Assembly: GCA_038231395.1 (NCBI GenBank)
Contig: JBBRLL010000016.1
Location: 1-64,000 of the forward strand
Direction: 5' to 3'
Origin: Stagnihabitans sp038231395
GTDB lineage: Bacteria; Pseudomonadota; Alphaproteobacteria; Rhodobacterales; Rhodobacteraceae
DNA length: 64,000 nt
In this document: one piece after another, positions 26,700 through 36,555 of the stretch
How positions within the stretch are numbered: the first letter of the stretch is position 1
Layout of the letters: the number at the start of each line of letters is the position of its first letter
Translations under genes and position numbers: made by a program
The notes under the pieces: generated by a model
Told to the model about the DNA's origin: nothing
Seen by the model: the letters and a program-made list of their open reading frames with translations, nothing else
The model's database searches: none

Positions 26700-27452
26700 A
26701 TGAATGACCCTGACTGGAACCTGTATCGCAGCTTTCTTGCCGTGGCCGAGCAGGGGTCGCTTTCCGCTGCGGCCAGAATGCTTGCGCTGACCCAGCCGAC
26801 CATCGCCCGGCACGTTGACGCGTTAGAGGCGATGATTGGCGTTGATCTGTTCTTGCGGGCCCAGCAGGGGCTGACCCTGACCGATATGGGGCAAAGCCTG
26901 CTGCCCTATGCACAGACGCTGGCGCATACCTCAGCCGCGCTGCTGCGCAAGGCGAGTGAAGGGGCTAATGTGATCAGCGGCACTGTGCGGATCAGTGCCA
27001 GCGAGGTGATCGGGGTAGAGCTGTTGCCGCCCATTCTGACCAAACTTCGCCAACTGCATCCCGGTGTGGTGGTGGAGCTGGTCTTGTCAAACACGGTGGA
27101 CGATCTGCTGCAGCGCCAAGCGGATATCGCGGTGCGCAATGTCGAACCGACGCAGAGCGTGCTGCTTGCCAAAAAACTACCGTCAGCGGAATTGGGGCTG
27201 CATGCGCGGCAGGAGTATCTGGCGCGGCGTGGGGTGCCCGCGACCTTGGCCGATCTGGCCGGGCATGATCTGATCGGCTACGATCACGAAACGCCGTCCA
27301 TCCGCGCGCTGGTCGGGCAGTTTCCAAACCTGGATCGCCACAGCTTCGCCCTTCGCACCGACAGCAACCTTGCACAACTGGCGGCTGGTCACGCGGGGGA
27401 TCGCCGATCCACCGCGCCGCAGCCTCTGCCGTATCCTGTGGGCGGGTGTTGA
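26700..27452 (+). pseudogene. LysR-type regulator, C-terminus replaced
   Basis: Residues 1-60 form a normal LysR winged HTH (NLYRSFLAVAEQGSLSAAARMLALTQPTIARHVDALE), and the effector domain is normal to about residue 228 (RTDSNLAQLAAG). From about 27385 the reading continues into sequence antisense to a leftward gene and stops after 250 residues, about 50-70 short of the family norm. The DNA-binding half is intact, so a partly active product cannot be excluded. Confidence 0.7.
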
Positions 27453-27777
27453 AGGCAATCGCGGCGTTCGGTGCGCCTTTGTGGACCGCGTTGACGACCT
27501 TCTCGAACAGCGGCAGCGATTTGGGCGGAAGCCGCAGGCCGCCGCCGATCACGATGCAATCGTAGTTCACGCGCGCCAGCTGGGCGGACAATGTTGCGAT
27601 GCCATCGTCATCGGGCGCGATCATGCAGATGTCGCCGGCCCAACCGCGCTCGGTCATCGTCGTCTCGGCGATGTCGATGCCCGCCTGAATTTTTTCGGCA
27701 TTGAAACCCGGTGGCAGGGACGGATCGGAAAAGTCGACGGTTTCAGGCTTCTGCCTGACAAACAATACGCGTGTCAT
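27390..27777 (-). pseudogene. Small Rossmann-like protein of unknown function, 3' end fused to LysR relic
   Basis: The first about 128 residues (MTRVLFVRQKPETVDFSDPS, then MIAPDDDGIATLSAQLARVNYDCIVIGGGLRLPP) form a coherent alpha/beta protein. After AAARWIGDPP the frame runs antisense through the LysR gene to a stop at 26992. The two convergent genes therefore share a junction at about 27390 where intervening sequence has been lost. Family members I have seen of this type are about 125 residues, so little of this one may be missing. Its ATG overlaps the stop of the hydrolase (ATGA). Confidence 0.55.
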
Positions 27778-28721
27778 GATTTAGCTCCTTGAGATGGGAT
27801 GGAAGGGACAGCATTCAGCCGCTGGCGCAGGAATTCGCCGATGGCGTTCACCGACTGCTCAGCCGCGCGAAACTGGCTGAGGGAGGATTGGAAGACATGC
27901 GCCATGCCCTCCCAGACTGACAGCGTAATCTCCACGCCCGCAGCTTGCGCCCGCTCCGCATAGCGGATGGAATCGGCGAGCAGCACTTCGTTATCGCCGA
28001 CATCAATACGGATCGGCGGCAGACCACCGAGCGACGCCTGCAACGGCGACGCCTTGGGATGCGTGGCATCCTGACCCTGAAGGTACATATCGGCAAAGGC
28101 CTGAAGCACGCTGTGGGTGAAGATCGGGTCGGCCTCTGCCCGGGTTTCAAAGCTATCGCCGGTCAGCGCCAGATCGGTCCAGGGCGACATCACCGCCGCA
28201 CCGACGGGCTGCACCATGCCTGTCTTGGCGGCGGCGAGGATCGACAGCAGCGCCAGCGTCAGACCGCCGCCCGCCGAGTCGCCCACAACCACGATCCCTT
28301 CGGCACCTGCCGCGACAAGGCCGCTATAGGCTGCGACCACATCGTCAATCGCCGCCGGGAACAGGTGCTCCGGTGCCAGCCGGTAGTCCGGGATAAAGGT
28401 GTCGGCCCCGGCACGGACGGCGATCTGGCCCGCGAAATGGGTCAACGCCTGTGCAGAGCCCAGCACATAGCCACCGCCGTGAACGTACAGGATGCACGTG
28501 CCCGGTCGTGCATTTGGCACCCGCAGCCAGACGCCCGCAATGCCGCCGACCGTTGCGGGTTCAACCTGCACATCCATGGCGGCGGGTGTGGCGGCAAACA
28601 TGGCGTCAAACATAGGCCGCGCCTCGGGGCCAAGTTTCTGGCCCTTGTGGGCTGCGGCGGCCTGTCGCATCGCGGCCACGGATGGCGCGTCTTCGGGCGA
28701 GAGGGGGTGGATCATTGTCAT
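27774..28721 (-). CDS. Alpha/beta hydrolase, HSL (hormone-sensitive lipase) family
   Basis: The 315-residue esterase/lipase-type protein has the oxyanion-hole motif YVHGGGYVLGS (about 79-89), the nucleophile elbow GDSAGGG (about 147-153), the acid in IDVGDNEVLLADS and a terminal histidine in WEGMAHVFQ. No signal peptide is seen, so it is cytoplasmic. It is upstream of and translationally coupled to the small unknown gene. Substrate unknown. Confidence 0.85.
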   Translation of the reverse strand: MTMIHPLSPEDAPSVAAMRQAAAAHKGQKLGPEARPMFDAMFAATPAAMDVQVEPATVGGIAGVWLRVPNARPGTCILYVHGGGYVLGSAQALTHFAGQIAVRAGADTFIPDYRLAPEHLFPAAIDDVVAAYSGLVAAGAEGIVVVGDSAGGGLTLALLSILAAAKTGMVQPVGAAVMSPWTDLALTGDSFETRAEADPIFTHSVLQAFADMYLQGQDATHPKASPLQASLGGLPPIRIDVGDNEVLLADSIRYAERAQAAGVEITLSVWEGMAHVFQSSLSQFRAAEQSVNAIGEFLRQRLNAVPSIPSQGAKS

Positions 28722-28759
28722 CGCAAATTTCCTGCGTTGGGGGGGGTAGTATTACAGGC

Positions 28760-29638
28760 TCAGTTTTTCGCCCACTGGGCGGCGGCATCTTTCGCAAAAG
28801 CGGCATAAGATCGCGGGGCGCGACCGAGGAGTTTGGTCAGGCGGGCGATATCCTCAGCACAGGCCACAGCGCCGTCGGTTTGATAGCGGCCAAACATCAG
28901 GCGCAAATCGAGTGCGTGCCAGGCGGGCAGCATGGTCTTCATGCGCTGCTCCATCATGACAAGATCATCACCGCCGTACCGAATTTCGCGGCCAAGGGCT
29001 TCACTCCAGATGGTTGCGATGCCTTGGCCCGTCAGGCTCTCGGGGCCAACCAGGGCATAAGTCTCGCGGCCAAGCGGCGTTGCGGCCTGTTCCCGGCGCA
29101 CCAGCTCGATCGCGGCGGCCTCGCCGATGTCGCGGATATCGACCATCGACACGCCTTTGCCACCGATCGGCGCGGCATAGACGCCAGCCTTCAGCAGCGC
29201 GTCCTTTTGACGAAGATCGTTCTGGATGAAATAGGCCGGGCGCAGAACGGTCGCGGGCAGTTCGAGCGCGTCAATCATCCGCTCAACCGTGTACTTGCCC
29301 GCAAAATGCGGCACGTCGGCATAGGCGTCGCCACCAAAGACCGAGAGATAAACGATGCCCTTGACACCGGCCTCGCGGGCGACTGTCAGGGTCAGCATGG
29401 TCTGGGTCAGTTCATCGGCGACATTCGCGGTCAGAAGGAACAGCGTACTGACGCCTTGCAGGGCCGCGCGCATCGACTCCGGGTCGGCGAGATCGCCGCG
29501 CACTGCCGTCACCCCGGCGGGAAGCTGTGCCGCCTCGGGTGAGCGCGTCAGGGCGCGCACATCGGCGTTGCGGGTTTGCAGATGCGCCAGAACCTGCGCG
29601 CCGATGGTTCCTGTGCTGCCTGTCACGAGAATGGTCAT
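28760..29638 (-). CDS. NmrA-like NAD(P)-binding protein
   Basis: The 292-residue protein begins MTILVTGSTGTIGAQVLAHL, an NmrA/HSCARG-type Rossmann motif, followed by VRALTRSPE and VLRPAYFIQND. Such proteins are quinone or NAD(P)H-linked reductases or redox sensors. The ATG at 29638 has AAGGAG 8 bases upstream. It is divergent from the LysR gene at 29749, which probably controls it. Confidence 0.8.
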   Translation of the reverse strand: MTILVTGSTGTIGAQVLAHLQTRNADVRALTRSPEAAQLPAGVTAVRGDLADPESMRAALQGVSTLFLLTANVADELTQTMLTLTVAREAGVKGIVYLSVFGGDAYADVPHFAGKYTVERMIDALELPATVLRPAYFIQNDLRQKDALLKAGVYAAPIGGKGVSMVDIRDIGEAAAIELVRREQAATPLGRETYALVGPESLTGQGIATIWSEALGREIRYGGDDLVMMEQRMKTMLPAWHALDLRLMFGRYQTDGAVACAEDIARLTKLLGRAPRSYAAFAKDAAAQWAKN

Positions 29639-29748
29639 GTCGAAATCTCCTTGCGTTGGTGTCGCTACATCTGTTGAGGAAGATATCCGTTTCATTATGA
29701 TATAGAAGATGCCAATATCTGCACGGACTGTCTCATATTCGGAACACC

Positions 29749-30651
29749 GTGATGGATCTGCAAGCCTTGTCCGACTTCGACCTTGTTGCGGCGCATGGCG
29801 GGTTTGGCCGTGCTGCCCGCGTCTCGGGCCGCTCCAAAGCCACGCTGTCGCGCCGCGTTTCTGAACTTGAACAAAACCTCGGCGTCAGGCTTATCGAGCG
29901 CGGCTCACAAAGCTTGCGATTGACCGAGGAAGGCCGCGCGCTGCATGAGCGCACCCGTGGATTGCTGAGTGAAATTGCAGAAGCCGGAGAAGCCGTTGTG
30001 TTGGGCGCAACCACGCCGAAAGGCAGGCTGCGGGTCAGTGCGCCGGTCGTTTTCGCGCATGTGGCCTTGCCCCGCATCGGCGCGCGGTTTGCGCTGGCCT
30101 ACCCCGAGGTCGAGCTTGAAATCGTAGCCGAGGACCGCAAAGTCGATCCGGTCGAAGATGGCTACGATCTGGTCATCCGGATCGACCCGTCGCCGGACGA
30201 ACGCCTTGTCGGTCGCCGTTTCCTGAACGATGAACGCCTGATCGTGGCGCCACCCGGCATGCCGCGCCCCCTTCCCAAGGCAGACGGCGAAGAAGCTGCC
30301 CCAAAGGCCGTCATGCTTTCCGCAACGCCGCCGGGGACTGTCTGGCGGATGAACGCAGGCACCAATGCTGACATCGTCCTGCGGCCAGAGCCGGTTCTGC
30401 GCCTGTCGTCGCTGATCATGGTCCGCGATGCGGCGCTGGCAGGGGCTGGTGCGGCTTTGTTGCCAAAACTGCTTGTGGCCGAAGACATCGGGGCTGGCAG
30501 GCTGGTTTGTTGGGGCACGCACGCCGGTCCACCTGTGGAGATCTGGGCGTTGCAAAGTTCACGCCGCCTCATCGGTGCCAAGGTGCGCGCTTTCCTGGAG
30601 GTGGTGGAGAAAGCGTTTCCGCAAAAGGTCTTTGTGGCGCCTCAGCCATAG
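29749..30651 (+). CDS. LysR-family transcriptional regulator
   Basis: The 300-residue protein has an N-terminal winged HTH (DFDLVAAHGGFGRAARVSGRSKATLSRRVSELE, about 8-40) and a LysR substrate domain (about 92-295). The start is GTG 29749 or ATG 29752. It is complete, unlike the LysR gene at 26700, and divergent from the NmrA-like gene with a 110-base gap that should contain its operator. Confidence 0.85.
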   Translation: MMDLQALSDFDLVAAHGGFGRAARVSGRSKATLSRRVSELEQNLGVRLIERGSQSLRLTEEGRALHERTRGLLSEIAEAGEAVVLGATTPKGRLRVSAPVVFAHVALPRIGARFALAYPEVELEIVAEDRKVDPVEDGYDLVIRIDPSPDERLVGRRFLNDERLIVAPPGMPRPLPKADGEEAAPKAVMLSATPPGTVWRMNAGTNADIVLRPEPVLRLSSLIMVRDAALAGAGAALLPKLLVAEDIGAGRLVCWGTHAGPPVEIWALQSSRRLIGAKVRAFLEVVEKAFPQKVFVAPQP

Positions 30652-30681
30652 ACGACACGCCGTATGTCCCGTCATCATCCT

Positions 30682-31332
30682 TCATCCGAATGACCGCTTC
30701 CACGGAAGGGAGTAGCAGTGGAACAGAAAATCTACAGAAGGGCCGGAGTTTGCCGGCCGTGGATTTCTAGACGGATAGAGATAGGCTTCCGGCGCATTTT
30801 GGCCGGACCAAGCACTTTTGATGGGTGGCGGGAATCTCATTTCTAACGAGCATAGGCGGAGCACGCAGCGAGTAAAATTGCCGAGCCATGCCTTTGCGCC
30901 GAGCAATATGATCGCAAGACTTTGTTCGAATTGCGCGTCGAAATCGCCGAGCAGGGCGGATTTCAAGGCAGTGGTGAAAGCTTCGCCACGCTGAGCGCGG
31001 CGTTGAATAGCGTCTTCATAGCGTCGATTGCGTTCGCCGGGCTTTGGCTCGTCGGCCTGCTGTTCAATCGTAAAGCCAACCGTGAAACTAAAGACGGTGG
31101 AAAGCACCCGTGCGGCTTGCTGAGGCGTGTGTCCGCCAGAGATGACCTCTTTAACTGTCGTCTCCCTCGGTAGGGTTTCGTCTGTGAAGAATGTCCCCGA
31201 GAATACCTTCGCGCCATCGCGGTAAGCCAGCATCATGCGCCGGAGGGCGCGCGCGGTGGGCGACCCGGCACGCCAGACTGCCGCAATCCAGATCTGCGTC
31301 GCACTGATGAACCGCTTCAAGGCGCCTGGCAT
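30682..31332 (-). pseudogene. TetR-family regulator lacking its DNA-binding domain
   Basis: Residues about 25-155 (ALRRMMLAYRDGAKVFSGTFF, then VLSTVFSFTVGFTIEQQA and LLGDFDAQFEQSLAIILLGAKAWL) match the C-terminal ligand-binding domain of TetR-type repressors. The N-terminal helix-turn-helix of about 50 residues is absent, and the reading frame runs on about 60 residues past the natural end. It looks like a deletion relic. Confidence 0.6.
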
Positions 31333-31501
31333 TGTTAAGATCGTGCGTGTGGCCTGAGACCAGCGGGGAACGGGGCGTCACGCCCAGGCTGCGAGTTATT
31401 CAACAAGGTCTATTGACAGGCCGCGGATTTCGGCCACGAACAATGATGCGGCGCCCGGCTCGCGTGGCAGATAACCATACCGATGCAGAGGCAGCGAAGC
31501 G

Positions 31502-32578
31502 TTGGACGAAAATCGACGGCGAAAAGTTACGATCTATGATGTCGCCAAAGAGGCGGGAGCCTCGGCGACCTCTGTCAGCTTTGTCCTGAACGGATCGTGG
31601 CGCCAGCATCGTATCAAAGCTGACACCGCGACCAGGGTGCTGGAATGCGCCGAGCGGCTGGGATATGCGGTTAACCTCAAGGCCCGGGGGCTGCGCTTGT
31701 CGCGATCAGGGCTCGCGGGGATGATCCTGCCGCATTATCGCAACCGGTTTTTCGCCGGTCTGGCCGAGGCGTTTGAGGCAAAAGCCCGGACCCGCGGGCT
31801 GTGCCCTATCGTCGTCAGCACGCATCGCAATCCGGAAAACGAGGTCAATGTTGCCGAGACGCTGCTCGCGCAGCAGGTCGAATTTCTGTTCATTGCCGGT
31901 GTGAATGATCCTGATCCGCTGAACGCGCTGTGTCATGCCGCCAATGTGCGATGTGTGAATATCGACTTGCCGGGGACGGGGGCGCCGTCGGTGGTGTCGG
32001 ATAATTTCTCAGGTGCCTCGCTGTTGACCGAGGTGATCATCAGCAAGGTGCGCGCGCGCGGTGGTGATCCGTCTGACCTGTTCTTCTTTGGCGGCGACGC
32101 TGACGACGACGCGACCCGCAACCGCCTGCTTGGCTTTAACGCCGCATTGGCGCGCGAGCATATAGCGCTGTTGGATGGCTCGGTCGATTGCTGTGGCTAT
32201 CCACCGACCAGTGCCGCGCAGTCACTTGCCAAAAGGTACCGTCAACTTGGGCGTATGCCCGCCGGGCTGTTCGTCAATGGCGTGACAGCACTTGAGGGCG
32301 CATTGCGGTTCATCTCTTCGGTGGGCGACGCGAAACTCGCGTCCGTGGTGGTTGGCAGTTTTGACTGGGATCCTTTTGCGGCCCATCTGCCGTTCGATGT
32401 GACCATGGTCCGCCAGAATGTTGAGGTCATGATCGCCGAAGCCTTCCGGCTGATCGACACCTACACCCCCGGCGAGCACCCGCTGGTTGTGATACCCACG
32501 AGCTTTGGCCAGATGGGCGAGCAAGATGGCGCGCAGGAAGACTGGTCGGGCAATTCTGTGAAAAACGACCCGTGTTAG
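31502..32578 (+). CDS. LacI-family sugar regulator
   Basis: The 358-residue protein has an N-terminal LacI HTH (VTIYDVAKEAGASATSVSFVLNG, residues 9-31, then the hinge helix region) and a periplasmic-binding-protein-like effector domain (about 70-345). The start appears to be TTG at 31502, behind GAGG. No better ATG precedes the HTH. It lies upstream of and in line with an ABC sugar operon and a palindromic operator (32692-32707), so it probably controls that operon. Confidence 0.85.
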   Translation: MDENRRRKVTIYDVAKEAGASATSVSFVLNGSWRQHRIKADTATRVLECAERLGYAVNLKARGLRLSRSGLAGMILPHYRNRFFAGLAEAFEAKARTRGLCPIVVSTHRNPENEVNVAETLLAQQVEFLFIAGVNDPDPLNALCHAANVRCVNIDLPGTGAPSVVSDNFSGASLLTEVIISKVRARGGDPSDLFFFGGDADDDATRNRLLGFNAALAREHIALLDGSVDCCGYPPTSAAQSLAKRYRQLGRMPAGLFVNGVTALEGALRFISSVGDAKLASVVVGSFDWDPFAAHLPFDVTMVRQNVEVMIAEAFRLIDTYTPGEHPLVVIPTSFGQMGEQDGAQEDWSGNSVKNDPC

Positions 32579-32691
32579 GCAGCACTGATAGGGTCAGGCG
32601 TCACCGGAAGACCAGCGTTTCAGGTCAGTAAGATTGCCATTTATCGCAGAAATATTTACCTAGCGTCGCAGATTCATCTGAAAATCACATT

Positions 32692-32739
32692 GCTAAATCT
32701 ATTTAGCTTCTTGACCGGCTTCATTCATTGGTTTTTACT
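32692..32739 (+). promoter_or_regulatory. Promoter and LacI-type operator of the first ABC operon
   Basis: GCTAAAT-CT-ATTTAGC (32692-32707) is a perfect palindrome of LacI-operator size. TTGACC (32711-32716) and TTTACT (32734-32739) are 17 bases apart, a plausible promoter directly after the palindrome. The remaining 375-base gap before the binding-protein gene shows no other gene. Confidence 0.55.
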
Positions 32740-32953
32740 GATCCTACCCTGGGAGGGGGAGATCAAGTGATAGGCGGACTTTTCAGAGGCGTTGCACCTT
32801 GTGTGACGTGACCGGGTTTGCTTGTCCAATTGCCAACTTCGGTCACTGGTTTCGGTGCAATTCTACTGTCGCGGCCAGTCAAGGATATTTGAAGCAACCG
32901 GCGGCCGCGTCTTGGCGCAGCGCGCCCTCAAACAAGCCCAAGAGGAGGATTCT

Positions 32954-33946
32954 ATGCTGAGAAGAACCGCATTTGTCGTGGCGCTAGGTGCTGCTTTGTC
33001 CGTGACCGCGATGGGGGGCGCGATGGCGAAGGACGTCAAGATTGGCGTTGTTGTGAAGATCGGCGGGATTCCGTGGTTTAATGCGATGGAAACCAGGATC
33101 ACCGAGCAATCCAAGGTACTTGCCGACAATGGTTTCATGATCGGGCCAACCAGCGCCGACCCCGCACTGCAGGTGCGTGCCATCGAAGACCTTATCGCGC
33201 AGGGCGTCAATGTGATTGGTGTGGTTCCGAACGACGCCAATGTGCTGGAGCCGGTGCTGAAGAAAGCGCGTGAGGCGGGCATCAAGGTCATCACCCATGA
33301 ATCGCCCGATCAGGTGAATGCCGATTGGGACTTTGAGATGGTTTCGTCGGTCGGTTTCGGCGAGGACCATGCGAAACTTTTCGCCGAAAAGATGGGCGGC
33401 AAGGGCAAGTATGTGGTCTATGTCGGCTCGCTGACGGTGCCCGCGCATAACGCCTGGGCCGATGCCGCGATTGCCTAACTCAAGAAAAACTACCCCGATA
33501 TGCAGATGATCGGTGATCGCTACGGCGTTGCTGAAAGCGCCGATGACAGCCGCAAGACCGCGCTGGATGTGCTGGCGGCCAACCCGGATCTGGGTGGCTT
33601 TCTGACCTTTGGCAGTCAGGGGCCGATTGGCGTCGGGCGTGCGCTGGAGGAGCAAAAGCTTGGCGACAAGGTTGTTCTGATCGGGTCGTTCTCGCCCAGC
33701 CAGGGTGGTGCCATGCTGAAATCTGGCGTCATCGACGGTGGCTTCATGTGGAACCCGCTTGATGCGGGCAAAATCTTTGTCACGCTTGGCGACTATCTGG
33801 CGGGCGGCGGCGAGGTGAAGGACGGCATGACCATCGAGGGGCTGGGTGTGGTGCATCCTGACTTTGCAAAAGGCAATATCATCGTTGACGCCGTGCAGCC
33901 GATCACGCTGGAAACCGTGGACGCGCTTGCCGCACTCGGGCTTTGA
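32954..33946 (+). pseudogene. Sugar ABC transporter substrate-binding protein with in-frame stop codon
   Basis: The gene encodes a RhaS/LsrB-type periplasmic binding protein: a signal peptide (MLRRTAFVVALGAALSVTAMGGAMA, cleavage near residue 25) and the mature start KDVKIGVVVKIGGIPWFNAM. Codon 175 (33476-33478) is TAA, in place of what should be an aromatic codon in AIA-x-LKKNYPD, and the same frame continues intact for 155 residues to 33946. A single-base change would restore a 330-residue protein. AGAGGAGG precedes the ATG. The rest of the operon looks intact. Confidence 0.85.
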
Positions 33947-33962
33947 CCTGAAACACTGACTC

Positions 33963-33990
33963 TGCGCCGGAACATGCTGGTTCCGGCGCA
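33963..33990 (+). terminator. Intercistronic hairpin after binding-protein gene
   Basis: TGCGCCGGAAC and GTTCCGGCGCA form a perfect 11-bp stem with a 6-base loop. There is no U-tract, so it is more likely an mRNA-stability or partial attenuation element, which normally gives more binding protein than transporter. Confidence 0.6.
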
Positions 33991-34034
33991 TTGATCACGC
34001 CCTGCGTTTGGCCCGTGGCCGGAAGGCTGTTCCC

Positions 34035-35549
34035 ATGAATATTGCCGCAGTTGCGACGGCAGGCCAGGTGCCGGTGCTGGCTTTGGAAAATATCTCGGTG
34101 ACGTTTGGCGGCATCAAGGCCTTGCAGGATGTCAGCTTTGAGGTTTTGCCAGGCGAGGTGCAATGCCTTGCCGGTGAGAATGGCAGCGGGAAAAGCACTT
34201 TGATCAAGGTGATAACCGGTGTCTACCAGCCACTTGCCGGCGCAGGCATGACCTTTGCCGGCCGCGCGGTTGATGCTATGTCGCTGGCTGCGGCGCGCGC
34301 GGCGGGGGTTGAGGTGATCTGGCAGGACCTCGCCCTATTCCCCGAAATGTCGGTCGCCGAAAACATCGGCATCCGCGCGGTGCTGGGCGGCCTGCCCAGG
34401 CTGGTCAATCACAACGCCATGCGCGTTACGGCGCGCAAGCTGCTGGCCCGGCTTGGCGCGGATCTGGATGTCGATGCGCCCTTACGCAGTTTCGCCATCG
34501 CCCAACGCCAGATTGTCGCCATTGCGCGCGCGCTGGCGGGGGAGGCCCGCGTCATCTTCATGGATGAGCCGACCTCGTCCTTGACCCAATCCGAAACGGA
34601 CCGGCTCTTGGATATCGTCCGGGCGCTGTCGGCGGACGGGGTCGCGATTGTCTTTGTCAGCCACAGGCTGGCCGAGGTGCTGGAGATTTCAAGCCGCGTC
34701 ACCGTGCTGCGCGATGGCAAGCTGGTCGGGGTCTATCCGACCGAGGGCATGACGCAGTCGCGGCTGACCGAATTGATGACCGGCAAGACCTTCGGCCAGA
34801 CCCTGCGCAGCTCGGATCATTCCGCCGCGCCCACCGTGCTTGGCGTTGAGGGGTTATCGCGCGCCGGTGATTACGAAGATATCTCCTTCAGCATCCGGCG
34901 CGGCGAAACCGTTGGTCTGACCGGGCTGCTTGGGGCTGGGCGCACGGAATTGGCGCTGTCAATCTTTGGCATGCTGCGCCCCGACAAGGGCCGCATTCTG
35001 CTGGATGGGCAGGTTTTGAACCTGCGCTCCAATCGCGACGCGATCCGGGCCGGGATCGGCTATCTGTCCGAGGATCGGCTGGCGCTTGGCCTGATACAGC
35101 AGCAGTCCATCGCGGATAACACCGTGATGCCGGTGCTGGACAAGATCCTTGATCGCGGGATGATTTCATATGGCAAGAAGGACGCGTTGGTCGGTCACTG
35201 GATCAACGAACTTGCCATCAAGATCGGGTTACAGACCGATGCTGTTTCGACCCTGTCAGGCGGCAATCAGCAGCGCATCGCGATTGCCAAGTGGCTGGCC
35301 GTGGGATTGAAGCTGATCATTCTGGATTCGCCGACTGTCGGCGTGGATGTCGGCGCGCGGGCGGGCATATTCGAGATTGTTGCCAAGCTTGCCGCCGAGG
35401 GGCTGGCGATCCTGCTGATTTCCGACGAGGTGCCCGAGGTTTATTTCAACGCAGACCGCATCCTGCACATGGCTGCGGGCCGCATCGTCACCGAATACGA
35501 CCCGCGCAGCATCTCGCTGACGGCATTGGAGGCAGCGGTCTATGCATAA
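34035..35549 (+). CDS. Sugar ABC transporter ATP-binding protein (RbsA/RhaT type)
   Basis: This 504-residue protein has two fused ABC domains. The first has Walker A GENGSGKST (about residue 49) and Walker B VIFMDEPTSS. The second has the degenerate Walker A GLLGAGRTE and signature LSGGNQQR (about 415). This is the arrangement of ribose/rhamnose/AI-2 importers. The ATG at 34035 gives the normal N-terminus. It overlaps the next permease gene by 8 bases. Confidence 0.92.
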   Translation: MNIAAVATAGQVPVLALENISVTFGGIKALQDVSFEVLPGEVQCLAGENGSGKSTLIKVITGVYQPLAGAGMTFAGRAVDAMSLAAARAAGVEVIWQDLALFPEMSVAENIGIRAVLGGLPRLVNHNAMRVTARKLLARLGADLDVDAPLRSFAIAQRQIVAIARALAGEARVIFMDEPTSSLTQSETDRLLDIVRALSADGVAIVFVSHRLAEVLEISSRVTVLRDGKLVGVYPTEGMTQSRLTELMTGKTFGQTLRSSDHSAAPTVLGVEGLSRAGDYEDISFSIRRGETVGLTGLLGAGRTELALSIFGMLRPDKGRILLDGQVLNLRSNRDAIRAGIGYLSEDRLALGLIQQQSIADNTVMPVLDKILDRGMISYGKKDALVGHWINELAIKIGLQTDAVSTLSGGNQQRIAIAKWLAVGLKLIILDSPTVGVDVGARAGIFEIVAKLAAEGLAILLISDEVPEVYFNADRILHMAAGRIVTEYDPRSISLTALEAAVYA

Positions 35550-36555
35550 CCTGCGCCTGCCACGGCTGTTTCGCGCGCACCCGGCTGAAAGCTGGCTGAT
35601 CGTCGTGCTGGCGCTGATGTGCCTGGGGCTGGCGCTGTCGACCGACAAGTTCTTCACACTCGCCAACATTTTCAATCTGCTGAACACCAGTTCAACCAAC
35701 CTGGTCTTTGCGGTCGGACTGCTGGTGGTGCTGATTGCCGGCGGGATCGACATCTCTTTTGCCGTCGCGGCGTCGGTGGTGCAATATGTGGTCGCCCTGG
35801 CGCTGGCCAAGATTGGCGGCGGCGGCTGGGTGTCGGGGCTGGCCTTCGCGGCCCTGACCGACATCGCCTTGGGCGCAGTGAACGCCGCGCTGATCTACTA
35901 TTTCCGCATCATTTCCATCGTCGTCACCATCGCGACGTTCAACATCTTCTTCAGGCTGTTGATGTTCTTCGCCCATGGCGTGTCGATCTACAACCTACCC
36001 GAATGGTGGACGCACCGCACCATGCTGATCGAGTTTCAAGAGGCGAACGGCACCTGGGCAGGCCTCGCGCTGCCGGTCGCGATCATGGCGGGCTGCGTCA
36101 TGGCCACCTTTATCCTGATCCGCCATACCAGCACCGGACGGCAGCTTTACGCCTTTGGCGACAACCCCGAAGGGGCGCGGCGGCTTGGCATCAACATTGC
36201 GGCGATGCATTTCATCGCCTTCGGCTGGCTGGGGCTGATGGCCGGTATCGCGGGGCTGGTGCAGGTGCATTATGCGCAAGAGGTGGTGCCCAATGCCCTG
36301 ATCGGCCGCGAGCTTGATGTGCTTGCGGCGGTGGTTTTGGGCGGCGCGCGGCTTGGTGGCGGTCGTGGCACGGTGCTGGGCTGCATTCTGGGGGTGTTTC
36401 TGGTGTCGGTCACCCAGAATGGGCTGAATTTGCTGGGGGTCTCGCCCTACGCCTTCAAGATGATCGTCGGCATCGTCATCCTGATCGCCATCACGCTGTC
36501 AAACGCCCCCATCGGGCAGATGCTGGCCACCTTGCGGCAGCGGAGAAAGACATGA
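35542..36555 (+). CDS. Sugar ABC transporter permease 1 (RhaP/RbsC type)
   Basis: A 337-residue inner-membrane protein with about 9-10 helices and the RbsC-family stretches LLVVLIAGGIDISFAVAAS (about 57-75) and ELDVLAAVVLGGARLGGGRGTVLG (about 253-276). It works with the second permease as a heterodimer. Overlaps of 8 and 4 bases with its neighbours show a tight operon. Confidence 0.9.
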   Translation: MHNLRLPRLFRAHPAESWLIVVLALMCLGLALSTDKFFTLANIFNLLNTSSTNLVFAVGLLVVLIAGGIDISFAVAASVVQYVVALALAKIGGGGWVSGLAFAALTDIALGAVNAALIYYFRIISIVVTIATFNIFFRLLMFFAHGVSIYNLPEWWTHRTMLIEFQEANGTWAGLALPVAIMAGCVMATFILIRHTSTGRQLYAFGDNPEGARRLGINIAAMHFIAFGWLGLMAGIAGLVQVHYAQEVVPNALIGRELDVLAAVVLGGARLGGGRGTVLGCILGVFLVSVTQNGLNLLGVSPYAFKMIVGIVILIAITLSNAPIGQMLATLRQRRKT

